Notes: generated by a model not told the origin, from the sequence alone. DNA of 64,000 bases from Fulvimarina endophytica (GCF_003403015.1 NZ_QURL01000003.1:310001-374000), one strand, 5' to 3'; positions 55,132 through 64,000 are shown, counted from the stretch's first letter. Made by a program: numbers and translations.

Positions 55132-58071
55132 TTACGCGGTGCGCTTCAGGCCTGAGTCCTTTGCTAGAAGCGCCTGGCGCGCCTCTTCCTGATTGAGGGG
55201 CTTGGAGAACAGGAAGCTCTGCCCGAAATCGCAGCCCATCTCGCGCAGGCTCGCGGCATCGTCCCGGCTCTCGATGCCCTCCGCGACGATCCTCAGGCCG
55301 AGATCCTGGGCCATCGTCACGATGCTCTTCAGGATCACCGGCCGCTGGGGCTGGGCGTTGTGCCTGAGGAAGGACTGGTCGATCTTCAGCGTGTCGAAGG
55401 GGAAGCGCATCAGATAGGCGAGGGAGGAATAGCCCGTGCCGAAATCGTCGAGCGACAGGCCGACGCCGAGTTCGACGATCCGGGCGAGGAGCTGGGCCGA
55501 GAGCTCGGGATTGTCCATCACGAGGGACTCGGTCATCTCCAGCTTCAGCGAAGCCGGCGGCAGGCGGTAGCGCGTCAGCACCGTTTCGACGTCCGAGATC
55601 AGGTCCTGGGTGATGAGCTGGCGGCTCGACACGTTGACCGACATGAAGAGCGAGGTGTCGCCGGTCACCCGGTGCCAGTCGCTGAGGCGCTTGGCGGCTT
55701 CCTCGAGGGCGAACTGGCCGATCTGGATGATGAGCCCGGAGCGCTCGGCGAGGGGCACGAACTCGTTCGGCGAGATCTTGCCGCGCCTTGGATGATCCCA
55801 GCGGATCAGCGCTTCGAAACCGGCGATCCGGCCGTCCTCCAGCGCGATGATCGGCTGGAAGGCGAGCGTCAGCTCGTGCCGATCGAAGGCGCGCCTGAGA
55901 TCGGTCTCCAGCGCGATGCGCGAGGAGCCGATGGCCTTGTAGGACGGGCGGAAGGGCTCGATCCGGTCGCCGCCCATCCGCTTGGCCTGATGCATTGCGA
56001 GATCGGCCTCCATCACCGCTTCCGGCGCCGTCTGGTCCGCGGACCAGCCGGTGAGACCGATCGAGCCCGTGAGCACGATGTCGCGGTCGGCAAAGCCGAT
56101 CGGGGCCGACAGCGCCTCGCGCATGCGCTCGGCCGCCGCCGCCACGCCGTCGGCCGTCGTCTCGGAGAGGAGGATCGCGCCGAACTGGTCGCCAGAAAGC
56201 CGGGCGAGGGTGTCCTGCGCCTTCAGCACCCGCTTCAGGCGCCGCCCGAGGGTGAGCAGGATCGTGTCGCCGGTGGCAAGTCCGAAATCGTCGTTGACCT
56301 GCTTGAACCGGTCGATGTCGATGACGAAGACCGTCGGCTGGACCTCCTGGCAATCGGCGGCGAGGCGGTTGACCGCCTCCAGCCGGTCCATGAACACCTC
56401 CCGGTTGGGAAGTCCGGTGAGCTGATCGACGAGGGCATCCTGCAACAGCCGGTCCTCGGCCTTCTTGGCGGCCGTCACGTCCTTCAGCGTGCCGACGCAG
56501 CGCATCACCTCGCCGTCGGTCCCCAGCATCGGCCGGGCCCGCAGCGCCAGCCAGTGATAGTGGCCGTCGGCATCGCGCACCCGGAAGTCCTGATGCATGC
56601 GGCCGCGCCGATGTTCCAGGATGGTGTCGAGGGTGAGCTTGAAGCGGTCGCGGTCGTCGGGATGAAGAATCGGCAGCCAGTTGCGCGCCGGCCCGTTCAT
56701 CTTCTCCACAGGAAGAGCGGACAGCATGTCCCCGTCCGAATCGATGAAGATGCGGTCGCGGGGAATGTCCCAGTCGAAGATCGCATCGCCCGAACCCGAC
56801 AAGGCGAGGGAGCGGCGCTCCAGATCGGAGACGAGGCCTTCGGCGAGCGTTCCGCCGGCAAAGCCGTGCTGCATGACGGTGAAGCCGATGAGGAGCACGA
56901 TGAGGACGAGGCCGCCGCCGAGCGCCGGCTGGATGATGTCGTTGGAGACCCGGCCGGTGACCGTGAGCCAGGCGGCCCAGACCCAGACGATGAGGAGGAG
57001 CCAGGTGGGCAGCAGCATCACCGCCCGGTCGAAGCGCTTGAAGCTCAAGGTGAGGATCGCGGCGAGGCCGAGCGCGGCCGTCGCGCCGATCGACAGGCGC
57101 GCGATGCCGGCGGCGCTCACCGGATCGAAGAGCACGTAGACGCCGAGCGCGGCGGCGGCCGCCAGAACGAGGCTGGAGACGATCGTCAGATAGCCGTGCC
57201 AGCGATTGAGGGTGAGATAGGCGCACAGGAAGAGGAGGAGGGTGAAGAGGAAGGACACCTCGACCCCCGCCCGCCAGACCGGCTCCTGGCCCGGTGCGAA
57301 GGGAATGAGCTTTTCCCAGAACTGGAAGTCGATGCAGATATAGGCGAGCACCGACCAGGAGAGGGCGGCGGCGGCCGGGAACATCGCCGATCCCTTGATG
57401 ACGAAGAGAATCGTCAGGAAGACGGCGAGGAGGCCGGCGATGCCGAGCACGATGCCGCGATAGAGGGTGAAGGCGTTGACGTTCTCGCGATAGGTGGCCG
57501 GCTCCCAGAGCCTGACATCGGGCAGGCGCTCGGCCGAGAGTTCGGCGACGAAGGTCACGATTGCGCCCGGATCGAGCGTGACGAGGAATTCGTCGGCCTC
57601 GCTGGAAGGCTGGCGTTCGAGCGCGAAGCCCTGGCTCGGCGTGATGGCGGCAATGCGCTGGGAGCCGAGATCGGGCGACAGGACGCCCGATCCTGCGAGC
57701 TTGAAATGGGGGGCGACGATCAGCCGGTCGATCTGCTCGTCGCTCTCGTTGGTGAGCGCGAAGACGGCCCAGTCGCCGTTCGAGTCCGGGCTCGTCGCAT
57801 CGATCTCGATGCGCCGCACGATGCCTTCTGGGCCGGGAACCGCCGAGACCTGGAAATTGCGTCCGGCATTGCGGTGGATCTCCATCGCCGGCTGCAGGTT
57901 GATCACCGCCTCGTTGGGCGAGACGGCGACGACGTCGAGCGCGCGGGCGGACGGCGCGAGAAAGACGAGCGCCGACAGAAGGGCGAAGACGAAGAGGACG
58001 GCGCGGCGAAGAGAGGCGTTCGATCCGGCAAGGATCAGCGCCGCTCCGTCTCTGCGTGCGCCGGCGGTCAT
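55132..58071 (-). CDS. Membrane c-di-GMP phosphodiesterase: 7TM-like region, PAS, degenerate GGDEF, EAL
   Basis: The roughly 979-residue protein has a signal segment, a periplasmic region (about 45-205) and about seven membrane helices (205-425). A PAS domain (430-555), a GGDEF domain (560-720) and an EAL domain (735-970) follow. The GGDEF site reads SGDQF, so cyclase activity is unlikely and the domain may only bind GTP. The EAL domain keeps FEALIRW, NVSSRQL, DDFGTGYSSL and KIDQSF, so hydrolysis of c-di-GMP is expected. The start is uncertain: ATG 58071 avoids overlap with the GNAT gene, but ATG 58182 has the better ribosome site (GGGAAGATC). Confidence 0.9.
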   Translation of the reverse strand: MTAGARRDGAALILAGSNASLRRAVLFVFALLSALVFLAPSARALDVVAVSPNEAVINLQPAMEIHRNAGRNFQVSAVPGPEGIVRRIEIDATSPDSNGDWAVFALTNESDEQIDRLIVAPHFKLAGSGVLSPDLGSQRIAAITPSQGFALERQPSSEADEFLVTLDPGAIVTFVAELSAERLPDVRLWEPATYRENVNAFTLYRGIVLGIAGLLAVFLTILFVIKGSAMFPAAAALSWSVLAYICIDFQFWEKLIPFAPGQEPVWRAGVEVSFLFTLLLFLCAYLTLNRWHGYLTIVSSLVLAAAAALGVYVLFDPVSAAGIARLSIGATAALGLAAILTLSFKRFDRAVMLLPTWLLLIVWVWAAWLTVTGRVSNDIIQPALGGGLVLIVLLIGFTVMQHGFAGGTLAEGLVSDLERRSLALSGSGDAIFDWDIPRDRIFIDSDGDMLSALPVEKMNGPARNWLPILHPDDRDRFKLTLDTILEHRRGRMHQDFRVRDADGHYHWLALRARPMLGTDGEVMRCVGTLKDVTAAKKAEDRLLQDALVDQLTGLPNREVFMDRLEAVNRLAADCQEVQPTVFVIDIDRFKQVNDDFGLATGDTILLTLGRRLKRVLKAQDTLARLSGDQFGAILLSETTADGVAAAAERMREALSAPIGFADRDIVLTGSIGLTGWSADQTAPEAVMEADLAMHQAKRMGGDRIEPFRPSYKAIGSSRIALETDLRRAFDRHELTLAFQPIIALEDGRIAGFEALIRWDHPRRGKISPNEFVPLAERSGLIIQIGQFALEEAAKRLSDWHRVTGDTSLFMSVNVSSRQLITQDLISDVETVLTRYRLPPASLKLEMTESLVMDNPELSAQLLARIVELGVGLSLDDFGTGYSSLAYLMRFPFDTLKIDQSFLRHNAQPQRPVILKSIVTMAQDLGLRIVAEGIESRDDAASLREMGCDFGQSFLFSKPLNQEEARQALLAKDSGLKRTA

Positions 58072-58144
58072 GGCAGGGTCTGGTGAAGCCGGCACGGCGT
58101 ACTCGATGCTCTCATCTCGTGTCTGTCCCGTCTGTCGCGTCCGA

Positions 58145-58726
58145 TCACGGCCATTCTTCGGCAAGCAGCGCGTAGAGGTCATGATCTTCCCAGGTTCCGG
58201 CGATCTTCAGATATCGCCGCAGCCGACCCTCGCGGGAAAAGCCGCAACGCTTCAAAAGCGCCACCGAGCGCCCGTTGGAGGGCAGGCAGGTGGCCTCGAC
58301 CCGGTGCAGGCTCTCGCTGGCGAAGGCGAAGCGGGTCACCTCCGTCACCGCCTCGCGCATCAGGCCCTGGCCGGCGAATCGTTCGCCCATCCAGTAGCCG
58401 AGCGTGGCGACCTGGGCGACTCCACGCCGAATCTGGCCGAGCGTCAACCCGCCCATCAGCACGCTCCCCTCGCGGTCGAACACGAAGAACGTCCATCCGC
58501 TGCGCTGGTGCACATCGCCGTAATAGCGCCGCAGCCGCGCCCGGTAGGCCCTCAGCGACAGCTCGTCCGCGGTCCATTCCGGCTCCCAGGGGCGCAGGAA
58601 GCCCTGGCTCTCGCCGCGAAGGCTCGCCCAGGCCTCGTAGTCTGCGCGCTTCGGCATCCGCAACAGGACGCGCTCCCCGATCAGGACCGGAGACCGGGGC
58701 CTGACCAGGGAATCGAGGAGATGCAC
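58145..58726 (-). CDS. GNAT acetyltransferase (RimJ/RimL type)
   Basis: The 193-residue protein has the acetyl-CoA-binding segments TLGYWMGERFAGQGLMREAV and LHRVEATCLPSNGRSVALLK, followed by GFSREGRLRRYLKI, matching ribosomal-protein or related N-acetyltransferases. The target protein is not known. I chose the GTG at 58726, 13 bp after the M16 peptidase stop, because TGAGGCAGGG precedes it at good spacing and the longer frame to 58843 lies within the peptidase gene. It is part of the thrC-M16-GNAT operon. Confidence 0.87.
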   Translation of the reverse strand: MHLLDSLVRPRSPVLIGERVLLRMPKRADYEAWASLRGESQGFLRPWEPEWTADELSLRAYRARLRRYYGDVHQRSGWTFFVFDREGSVLMGGLTLGQIRRGVAQVATLGYWMGERFAGQGLMREAVTEVTRFAFASESLHRVEATCLPSNGRSVALLKRCGFSREGRLRRYLKIAGTWEDHDLYALLAEEWP

Positions 58727-58739
58727 GACGCGCCCTGCC

Positions 58740-60062
58740 TCAGGCGAGGCCCGCAAGGCGCGGTCGCTGGTCGCCGGCGCCCGCAAGGGGCGAGACGAGC
58801 GCGTCGGCGCCGGCGAGCTTGTCGAGCTTTCCGATGGCGGCAAGGGTCGGGACGCCGTCGACGAAGAGACGGCCGGCCAGATCCTTCAGGCGGCCGGCAT
58901 CGATCGCCTCGATGCGCTCGATCAGCTCCTCATTGGTGATGATCGACCCGTTGAACATCAGCTGGCGCGCCATCTGGCCGGCCCGCATGGACGGGCTTTC
59001 CTGGCCCATCATCAGGCTGGAGCGCATCTGGGCGCGCGCCCGGCGCACCTCGTCCTCGCCGATCGCCTCGCAGGCCCGTCCGAGTTCCTGGACGATCGTC
59101 TCGCCGAGTTCGGCAAGCTCGTCCTCGCCGGTCGCGGCATGGATGCCGAACAGGCCGGAATCGGAGAAGCTCCAGTGGAAGGCGTAGATCGAGTAGCAGA
59201 GGCCGCGCTTCTCGCGCACCTCCTGGAAGAGGCGCGAGGACATGCCGCCGCCCAGAACCATGGAGAGGACCTGGGAGGCGTAGAAATCGCGCTTGTAATA
59301 GGGCCGGCCCTCGAAGCCGAGGACGAGCTGGGCATCGGCGAGGTCGCGGTTCTCGCGGAACTCGCCGCCCGTATAGGTGGCCGGACGGCGCTCGGATGCG
59401 CCGGATGCGGCGGGGGAGGCGACGATCTCGTGCGACCTGCCGGCAAAGAGCGCCTCGACCTGGGCGCTCACCGCGTCGTGGTCGACGGCACCGGCCGCCG
59501 AGACCACGATCCGGTCCGGACCGTATTGCCGCTTCAGATAGGATCTGAGGTCGTCGGAGGTGAAGCCGGTGACGCTCTCGCGCGTGCCGAGGATCGGGCG
59601 TCCGAGGACCTGGTTGCCGAAGGCGGTCTCCTGGAAATGATCGAAGACGATGTCGTCGGGCGTGTCCTCGGCCGCGCCGATCTCCTGCAGGATCACGTGC
59701 TGCTCGCGCTCCAGCTCGGCCGGATCGAAGCGCGAATTGAGGAGGATGTCGCCGAGAATGTCGATCGCGAGCGGCACGTCGGCCTTGAGGACGCGGGCAT
59801 AATAGGAGGTAGATTCGACGCTGGTGCCGGCGTTGAGTTCGCCGCCCACGTTCTCGATCTCCTCGGCAATACCCCGGGCGCTGCGCCGGTCGGTGCCCTT
59901 GAAGGCCATGTGCTCGAGGAGATGGGCGATGCCGTGCTCGTTCTCCTCCTCGTCGCGCGCGCCCGACTTCACCCAGAAGCCGAGCGCGGCGCTTTCGAGA
60001 TTGTCCATGCGGTCGGTGATGACCGTGACGCCGTTGTCGAGGCGGGTGAGGTTCCGGGTCAT
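58740..60062 (-). CDS. M16 family zinc metallopeptidase (mitochondrial processing peptidase-like)
   Basis: The 440-residue protein has the inverted zinc motif HLLEH in IAHLLEHMAFKGT, the distal glutamate in the QEIGAAEDTPDD region and the C-terminal domain with KRGLCYSIYAFHWSF. It resembles the alphaproteobacterial enzyme related to the beta subunit of mitochondrial processing peptidase. Its substrates in bacteria are uncertain. The ATG at 60062 overlaps the thrC stop in an ATGA, the usual thrC-mpp arrangement in Rhizobiales. Confidence 0.94.
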   Translation of the reverse strand: MTRNLTRLDNGVTVITDRMDNLESAALGFWVKSGARDEEENEHGIAHLLEHMAFKGTDRRSARGIAEEIENVGGELNAGTSVESTSYYARVLKADVPLAIDILGDILLNSRFDPAELEREQHVILQEIGAAEDTPDDIVFDHFQETAFGNQVLGRPILGTRESVTGFTSDDLRSYLKRQYGPDRIVVSAAGAVDHDAVSAQVEALFAGRSHEIVASPAASGASERRPATYTGGEFRENRDLADAQLVLGFEGRPYYKRDFYASQVLSMVLGGGMSSRLFQEVREKRGLCYSIYAFHWSFSDSGLFGIHAATGEDELAELGETIVQELGRACEAIGEDEVRRARAQMRSSLMMGQESPSMRAGQMARQLMFNGSIITNEELIERIEAIDAGRLKDLAGRLFVDGVPTLAAIGKLDKLAGADALVSPLAGAGDQRPRLAGLA

Positions 60063-61474
60063 CGCACCGCCTCGCCGGCCTTGGAGCCCGCGCGCGAGCG
60101 TTCGCGCACGAAGTCCTGCAGCGCGCCGAGATCGTTGGGAAGGCCGTCGAAGGTCTCGCGCTTCTGCATCAGGTCCCCGTGGCTGGGCGGAAGGGCGGGA
60201 GACCTGCCGCAGGCCTTCTCGACCGCATCGGGAAACTTCGCCGGATGGGCCGTCGACAGGGTGACCATCGGCGATGCGCCCATGCGCTCCTCGGCCACGT
60301 GGACGCCGACGGCCGTGTGCGGGTCGAGGAGATAGGCGCAGTCTTCCAGCACCTCGCGGATCACCGTCGAGGTCTGCGCCTCGTCGCAGCGTCCGGCGTC
60401 GAACTCGGTGCGGATCGCCTCGATCACGGGATCGGGCAAGGTGAAGGAGCCGCTCTGGGAGAGCTGCTGCATCAGCCGGCGCACGAGATCCGCGTCCCGT
60501 CCGCTCGCCTCGAAGACGAGCCGTTCGAAATTGGAGGAGACCTGGATGTCCATGGAGGGCGACATGGTGGCGACGACCCCGTCGGTCTCGTACCGCGCCG
60601 TGCGCAGGGTGCGCTCCAGGATGTCGTTGGCATTGGTCGCGACGATCAGCCGGTCGACGGGAAGGCCCATGCGCTTGGCCGCGAAGCCCGCGAAGATATC
60701 GCCGAAATTGCCGGTCGGCACGGTGAAGGAGATCGTGCGGTCCGGCGCGCCGAGGCTGGCGGCGGCGGTGAAGTAATAGACGATCTGGGCCATGATCCGG
60801 CCCCAGTTGATCGAATTGACGCCCGACAGGCCGACCTCCTCGCGGAAGCGCCGGTCGTTGAACATGGCCTTCACGAGAGCCTGGCAGTCGTCGAAGGTGC
60901 CCTCCACCGCGACGGCGTGCACGTTCTTCGCCCCGGAGGTCGTCATCTGGCGCTGCTGCACCGGCGAGACGCGGCCCTTGGGGAACAGGATGAAGAGATC
61001 GGCCCGCTCGCTCGCCGCGAAGGCGGCGATCGCCGCGCCGCCGGTATCGCCCGAGGTCGCGCCGACGATGGTCGCGCGCTCGCCGCGTTCCGAAAGGACA
61101 TGGTCCATCAGCCGCGCGATGAGCTGCATGGCGACGTCCTTGAAGGCGAGCGTCGGGCCGTGGAAGAGTTCGAGGAGGAAGTGGTTCGCCCCGATCTGGA
61201 CGAGAGGAGCCACCGCCGGATGGGGGAAGGTGGCATAGGCCTCGTCGATCATGCGCTTCAGGTCGGCTTCGGAAATGTCCTCGCCGACGAAGGGGCTGAG
61301 GACCGCGAAGGCGACGTCGGCATAGGGAGCCCCGCGAAATCCGCGGATCGTCTCCGGGTGAAGCTGCGGCCATGCGGTCGGCACGTAGAGCCCGCCATCG
61401 CTCGCCAGCCCCGCCAGCAAGGTATCGGCGAAACCGAGACGGGGAGCATCTCCCCGCGTACTTACATATTCCAC
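60059..61474 (-). CDS. thrC: Threonine synthase
   Basis: The 471-residue PLP enzyme has the cofactor lysine in GPTLAFKDVAMQ and further PLP-site motifs GATSGDTGGAAI, VPTGNFGDIFAG and ATNANDIL. It converts O-phosphohomoserine, produced by thrB, to threonine. The start is decided by the ribosome site: GGGAG lies 6 bases before the GTG at 61474, giving MEYVSTRGDAP, which matches the usual start of the family. The ATG at 61486 contains that site inside its own first codons and lacks a site upstream. Confidence 0.94.
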   Translation of the reverse strand: MEYVSTRGDAPRLGFADTLLAGLASDGGLYVPTAWPQLHPETIRGFRGAPYADVAFAVLSPFVGEDISEADLKRMIDEAYATFPHPAVAPLVQIGANHFLLELFHGPTLAFKDVAMQLIARLMDHVLSERGERATIVGATSGDTGGAAIAAFAASERADLFILFPKGRVSPVQQRQMTTSGAKNVHAVAVEGTFDDCQALVKAMFNDRRFREEVGLSGVNSINWGRIMAQIVYYFTAAASLGAPDRTISFTVPTGNFGDIFAGFAAKRMGLPVDRLIVATNANDILERTLRTARYETDGVVATMSPSMDIQVSSNFERLVFEASGRDADLVRRLMQQLSQSGSFTLPDPVIEAIRTEFDAGRCDEAQTSTVIREVLEDCAYLLDPHTAVGVHVAEERMGASPMVTLSTAHPAKFPDAVEKACGRSPALPPSHGDLMQKRETFDGLPNDLGALQDFVRERSRAGSKAGEAVR

Positions 61475-61642
61475 GTGATCTCCCATGCAGGTTCGGCGCA
61501 AACGCCTCTTCAGGCCTTGCCTGCCTTGGCAATGTCATGTTGCGGCGTCAAAGCCAGCGATTGACGTCCGTCGCCGGGCGCTCATGTCAGGCTTGGCACA
61601 AGGGTATAGACCCTCGGGGAAGGGAAAGGGAAGAACCGATCG

Positions 61643-62206
61643 ATGAACCATGGTAAGCGGAAACGCTCGTATCTGTCCCTGGCGGGCGTCGGCATGGCCG
61701 CCATGCTCGCCGCCTGTTCCTCCTCCGGCCAGGGCGAGGGTCTGAACGAAACGGCGGCCAGCCTCGGCGCCCCGCCGCCGCCCGCCAACCAGGATACGAG
61801 TTTTGCCGCCTTGGGCGAGCCCGCTCCCTCCTGTCCCAAGGTCCAGGTGCGCGACGGCACCAACATCCTCGACAAGGAGGTGGACGGCCAGCTCGCCTAC
61901 AGCGCCAACATCATCGGCGCCCAGGCCACCTGCCGTATCGTCGACGGTCAGTTCCGCATGAAGGTGGATGTGGGCGGGCGCATCGCGCCGGGCCCCGCCG
62001 GACCCGGGGCGGTGGAGCTTCCCCTGCGCATCGCCGTCCTGCGCGGCGACGACGTGATCTATTCCGATCTCGGCCGCGTTCCGACCACGGCCTCGGGCAC
62101 CAACGCCCAGAATTTCAGCTATACCGACGAGCGGATCGCCTTCGCGCCGCCGCGCGACCAGACGATCACCGTGTTCACGGGCTTCGACGAGGGCCCGCCC
62201 CAATAG
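61643..62206 (+). CDS. Hypothetical lipoprotein
   Basis: The 187-residue protein has a basic start, a hydrophobic core and a lipobox LAAC (C25), followed by a Ser/Gly-rich linker and a beta-rich domain with two further cysteines (PSCPKVQV and ATCRIVDG) that could form a disulfide. Segments such as GTNILDKEVDGQLAYSANI and AQNFSYTDERIAF look like conserved outer-membrane lipoproteins of unknown function in Rhizobiales. It is divergent from thrC across about 170 bp. Confidence 0.85.
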   Translation: MNHGKRKRSYLSLAGVGMAAMLAACSSSGQGEGLNETAASLGAPPPPANQDTSFAALGEPAPSCPKVQVRDGTNILDKEVDGQLAYSANIIGAQATCRIVDGQFRMKVDVGGRIAPGPAGPGAVELPLRIAVLRGDDVIYSDLGRVPTTASGTNAQNFSYTDERIAFAPPRDQTITVFTGFDEGPPQ

Positions 62207-62247
62207 GCGGCACCGCTCCGGCCTGACCTCACTCGCGAAACCTTCGG

Positions 62248-62266
62248 AAAAAAGGGCGGCGCGCCC
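62248..62266 (-). terminator. Intrinsic terminator directly after cpdR
   Basis: On the minus strand, GGGCG-CGC-CGCCC is followed by six T residues and starts right after the cpdR stop codon. It can also serve as a barrier to read-through between cpdR and the convergent lipoprotein gene. Confidence 0.75.
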
Positions 62267-62668
62267 TCAGGCGTAGGCCCGCCCGGGACCGCGCGCATCG
62301 AGGCCGCCCGCCACGAGTTCGCTGACGCGCGTGCGCACGCTCTGGATGGCGAAGGGCTTGTCGAGCACGTCCTCGATCACCGCCGCGAGACTCTCGGCCG
62401 CTTCCTTCTGCTCGGCATAGCCGGTCATCAGAACGATCTTGATCTGCGGCCAGCGCCGCGCGGTCTCGTGGGCGAGCTCGATGCCGGTCATGGCCGGCAT
62501 GCGGATATCGGACAGGACGAGATCGACCCGCCCGTCCATTTCCTCCAGAAGCTCGAGCGCCTCGACGCCGTCCTCGGCTTCGCAGACATCGTGGCCGTCC
62601 ATGCGCAGGGCGCGGGACACGAGATGGCGCACCGCCTGCTCGTCTTCCGCAACCAGTATCTTCGCCAT
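62267..62668 (-). CDS. cpdR: CpdR-type single-domain response regulator
   Basis: The 133-residue protein is a receiver domain with acidic residues E8 and D9, phospho-acceptor D54 (LVLSDIRMP), T82 (VLMTGYAEQ) and K104 (LDKPF), plus a short tail. The start MAKILVAEDEQAVRHLV is typical of CpdR, which when unphosphorylated brings ClpXP to substrates such as CtrA for cell-cycle proteolysis. The ATG at 62668 follows a CAGGAGAGA site; the longer frame to 62794 is not conserved-looking. It lies next to hpt, as in other Rhizobiales. Confidence 0.9.
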   Translation of the reverse strand: MAKILVAEDEQAVRHLVSRALRMDGHDVCEAEDGVEALELLEEMDGRVDLVLSDIRMPAMTGIELAHETARRWPQIKIVLMTGYAEQKEAAESLAAVIEDVLDKPFAIQSVRTRVSELVAGGLDARGPGRAYA

Positions 62669-62975
62669 GTCCGATCTCTCCTGATCCGTCTTCGAACCGT
62701 ATCGGTCCCGTTGTCGGGGTCCGTCCCGCGGGAAGCGGGGGTGGTCGGGACGGGAGCTCGTCCCACTCCGGCGCTCGGACCCACAAGCGAACATCGCCTG
62801 TTCTGAAGGTCTAAAGCCAAAGCCTTGATCGAAAGTTTCACTCCGAACTTGCGCGAGGCTGGATTCGGCGCGGCCTTGTCGGACGCACAGCGAAGCTCAC
62901 CCAAGGGCACTTCCCCGCCGGATGTCCGGCCCGCTCCGGCCCCCTGTCGCCCGTCGCCGTGATGGCGCGGCTCTC
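62669..62975. other. 307-bp region between cpdR and hpt, no gene seen
   Basis: The region upstream of cpdR should hold its promoter. I looked for a CtrA-type TTAA-N7-TTAA site, as might be expected for a cell-cycle gene, and did not find one. Confidence 0.4.
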
Positions 62976-63521
62976 TCAATCCTCCGTCACGGCCCCGACG
63001 AAGGGCAGTTCGCGGAACCTGTAGCCGGCATCCATTCCGTAGCCGGCCACGAACTTGTCGGGGCAGACGAAGCCGAGATGATCGGGCTCGATATCGGCCT
63101 TGCGATGGCCGCGCTTGTCGAGGAGGACCACCGAGCGGACCGAGCGCGCGCCGCGCGTGCGGGCAAGGTCCCCGGCGAAGGCGAGGGTGCGCCCGCTCTC
63201 GAGGATATCCTCCACGATCACCACATCGCGCCCGGCGACCGATCCCTCGATATCGCGCGTCAGGCGCAGCTCGCCGCTGGTGCGGCCCGCGCCGTAGCTC
63301 GAGACCGACAGGAAATCGACCTCCGGCGAGACGCCGAGGCGGCTGAGCGCGCGGATGAGATCGGCGGTGAAGACGAAGGCGCCCTTCAGCACGCAGAGAA
63401 CGAGAAGGCCGGCGCCGTCCTTCGGCAGGCCCGCCTCGATCTCCCTTGCGATGCGCTCGACCTCGCGGGCGATCTCCGCCTCGCCGAACAACTCCTCGAT
63501 CCGCTGACCCGAAACGATCAT
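62976..63521 (-). CDS. hpt: Hypoxanthine phosphoribosyltransferase
   Basis: The 181-residue enzyme has the PRPP-binding motif VVIVEDILESGRTL, the LCVLKGAFVFTADL start of the fold and the purine-specific region DKFVAGYGMDAGYRFRELPF. It salvages hypoxanthine (and probably guanine) to the nucleotide. Its ATG overlaps the stop of the upstream gene in an ATGA. Confidence 0.95.
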   Translation of the reverse strand: MIVSGQRIEELFGEAEIAREVERIAREIEAGLPKDGAGLLVLCVLKGAFVFTADLIRALSRLGVSPEVDFLSVSSYGAGRTSGELRLTRDIEGSVAGRDVVIVEDILESGRTLAFAGDLARTRGARSVRSVVLLDKRGHRKADIEPDHLGFVCPDKFVAGYGMDAGYRFRELPFVGAVTED

Positions 63522-64000
63522 TTCGCCACCTGCGCGCCCACCGGCCGCAGCGAGACCTCGAAATTTTGGGCCGCGACGGCCGGAAGAAGGACCGAGGACG
63601 AGAAGCTAAGGCTCTCGCCCGCCCCGACCGCCCGCCGGGCGACGTCGAGGCGGCGGACGATGCGCCGGCCGGCCGGATCGGAAAGCACGATCTCGATCGG
63701 CGGGGCGAGGACCGCGTCTGGCGAGCTGTTGGAGACCCGGCCCGAAACGGTGAGCACGGGTTCCCCGTTGCGCGCCGAAATCTCGGTGGCGAGATCGCCG
63801 AAGGTCAGGCCGTCGCCGGACCCGGTCTCGATCGTCAGGGGTTCGCGCGCCCGCGTCGCCGCATCGCCGGTCAGCCCGAAAACGCTCGGCAGGACGAAGA
63901 GAAAGGCCGAGATCACCCCGGCGACCAGCGCGATGGCGAGCGGCAGGTTCGAGGGCTCGGTAACAGGCCCCTCGGCCGCATCCTTCGCGCGCGGCCCGCC
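63518..64000 (-). CDS. Membrane protein with exported C-terminal domain, 5' end outside the window
   Basis: The frame is open to the right edge, so the true start lies beyond it; about 160 residues are visible. They show a polar stretch (DAAEGPVTEPSN), one membrane helix (LPLAIALVAGVISAFLFVLP) and a beta-rich domain (LTVSGRVSNSS, IEIVLSDPAGRRIVRRLDV) ending in AQVAK. It resembles the C-terminal half of alphaproteobacterial MJ0042-type zinc-ribbon/DUF3426 proteins that precede hpt near ftsE/ftsX. The zinc ribbon itself would lie outside the window. An internal GTG at 63916 is not a credible start because it lies inside the helix. Confidence 0.7.
   Translation of the reverse strand, partial: GGPRAKDAAEGPVTEPSNLPLAIALVAGVISAFLFVLPSVFGLTGDAATRAREPLTIETGSGDGLTFGDLATEISARNGEPVLTVSGRVSNSSPDAVLAPPIEIVLSDPAGRRIVRRLDVARRAVGAGESLSFSSSVLLPAVAAQNFEVSLRPVGAQVAK

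Noticed and set aside
62669..62975. CtrA-binding site upstream of cpdR
   Set aside because: No TTAA-N7-TTAA or close variant was found on either strand.

Overview
The window looks like chromosome from a high-GC alphaproteobacterium of the order Hyphomicrobiales (Rhizobiales). The evidence is: a GTTC-N7-GTTC SOS box in front of lexA; the order coxB-coxA-ctaB-coxF-ctaG-coxC-DUF983-surf1-ispH-thrB-rnhA; CpdR next to hpt; an HWE-type histidine kinase; an IalB-family protein beside tldD; a matR-matPQM-matAB malonate locus; and mosaic palindromic intergenic repeats upstream of dapD. An Aurantimonadaceae-like member would fit, but the family is a guess. No integrase, transposase, prophage or CRISPR array was seen.

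Layout. 1-6.6 kb: malonate uptake and activation (GntR regulator, TRAP transporter, malonyl-CoA decarboxylase and synthetase) with a palindromic operator candidate. 6.7-14.5 kb: gltA, gltX, comEC, a GC-rich 8-bp tandem repeat array, lexA and a clavaminate-synthase-like oxygenase. 14.5-25.9 kb: an accessory locus. 26-31 kb: lysine/peptidoglycan precursor genes dapD and dapE with a phosphodiester glycosidase-like protein, a lytic transglycosylase and a Gre factor. 31.4-35 kb: housekeeping cluster (Trm112-like, P-loop ATPase, LON-like, thioredoxin/TPR, prolyl-tRNA deacylase) and tRNA-Gly(GCC). 35-43 kb: HWE kinase, PQQ-type sugar dehydrogenase, divergent oxyR/katA, two tiny ORFs, tldD and an IalB-like gene. 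43.7-53 kb: aa3 cytochrome c oxidase structural and assembly operon running into ispH, thrB and rnhA. 53-64 kb: DsbD-alpha-like protein, YqgE, an EAL phosphodiesterase with degenerate GGDEF, GNAT, M16 peptidase, thrC, a lipoprotein, cpdR, hpt and a truncated gene at the right edge.

The most interesting region is 14.5-24.6 kb. Six minus-strand genes are tightly packed, two of the junctions being ATGA overlaps. They encode, in transcription order: an unrecognised soluble protein; a trypsin-like protease fused to a formylglycine-generating-enzyme-like domain; a 953-residue soluble protein with no visible Walker A motif; an 811-residue protein that I read as several SPFH/band-7-like units; a MotA/TolQ/ExbB-like membrane protein; and an ExbD/MotB/ZorB-like partner with an aspartate in its single membrane helix. 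Two coiled-coil lipoproteins are transcribed divergently, and the shared promoter region carries a 9-bp inverted repeat. I infer an ion-motive-force-coupled envelope system with an intracellular protease arm, possibly a stress or phage-defence device with a Zorya-like channel pair. That function is a hypothesis and was not tested by any search.
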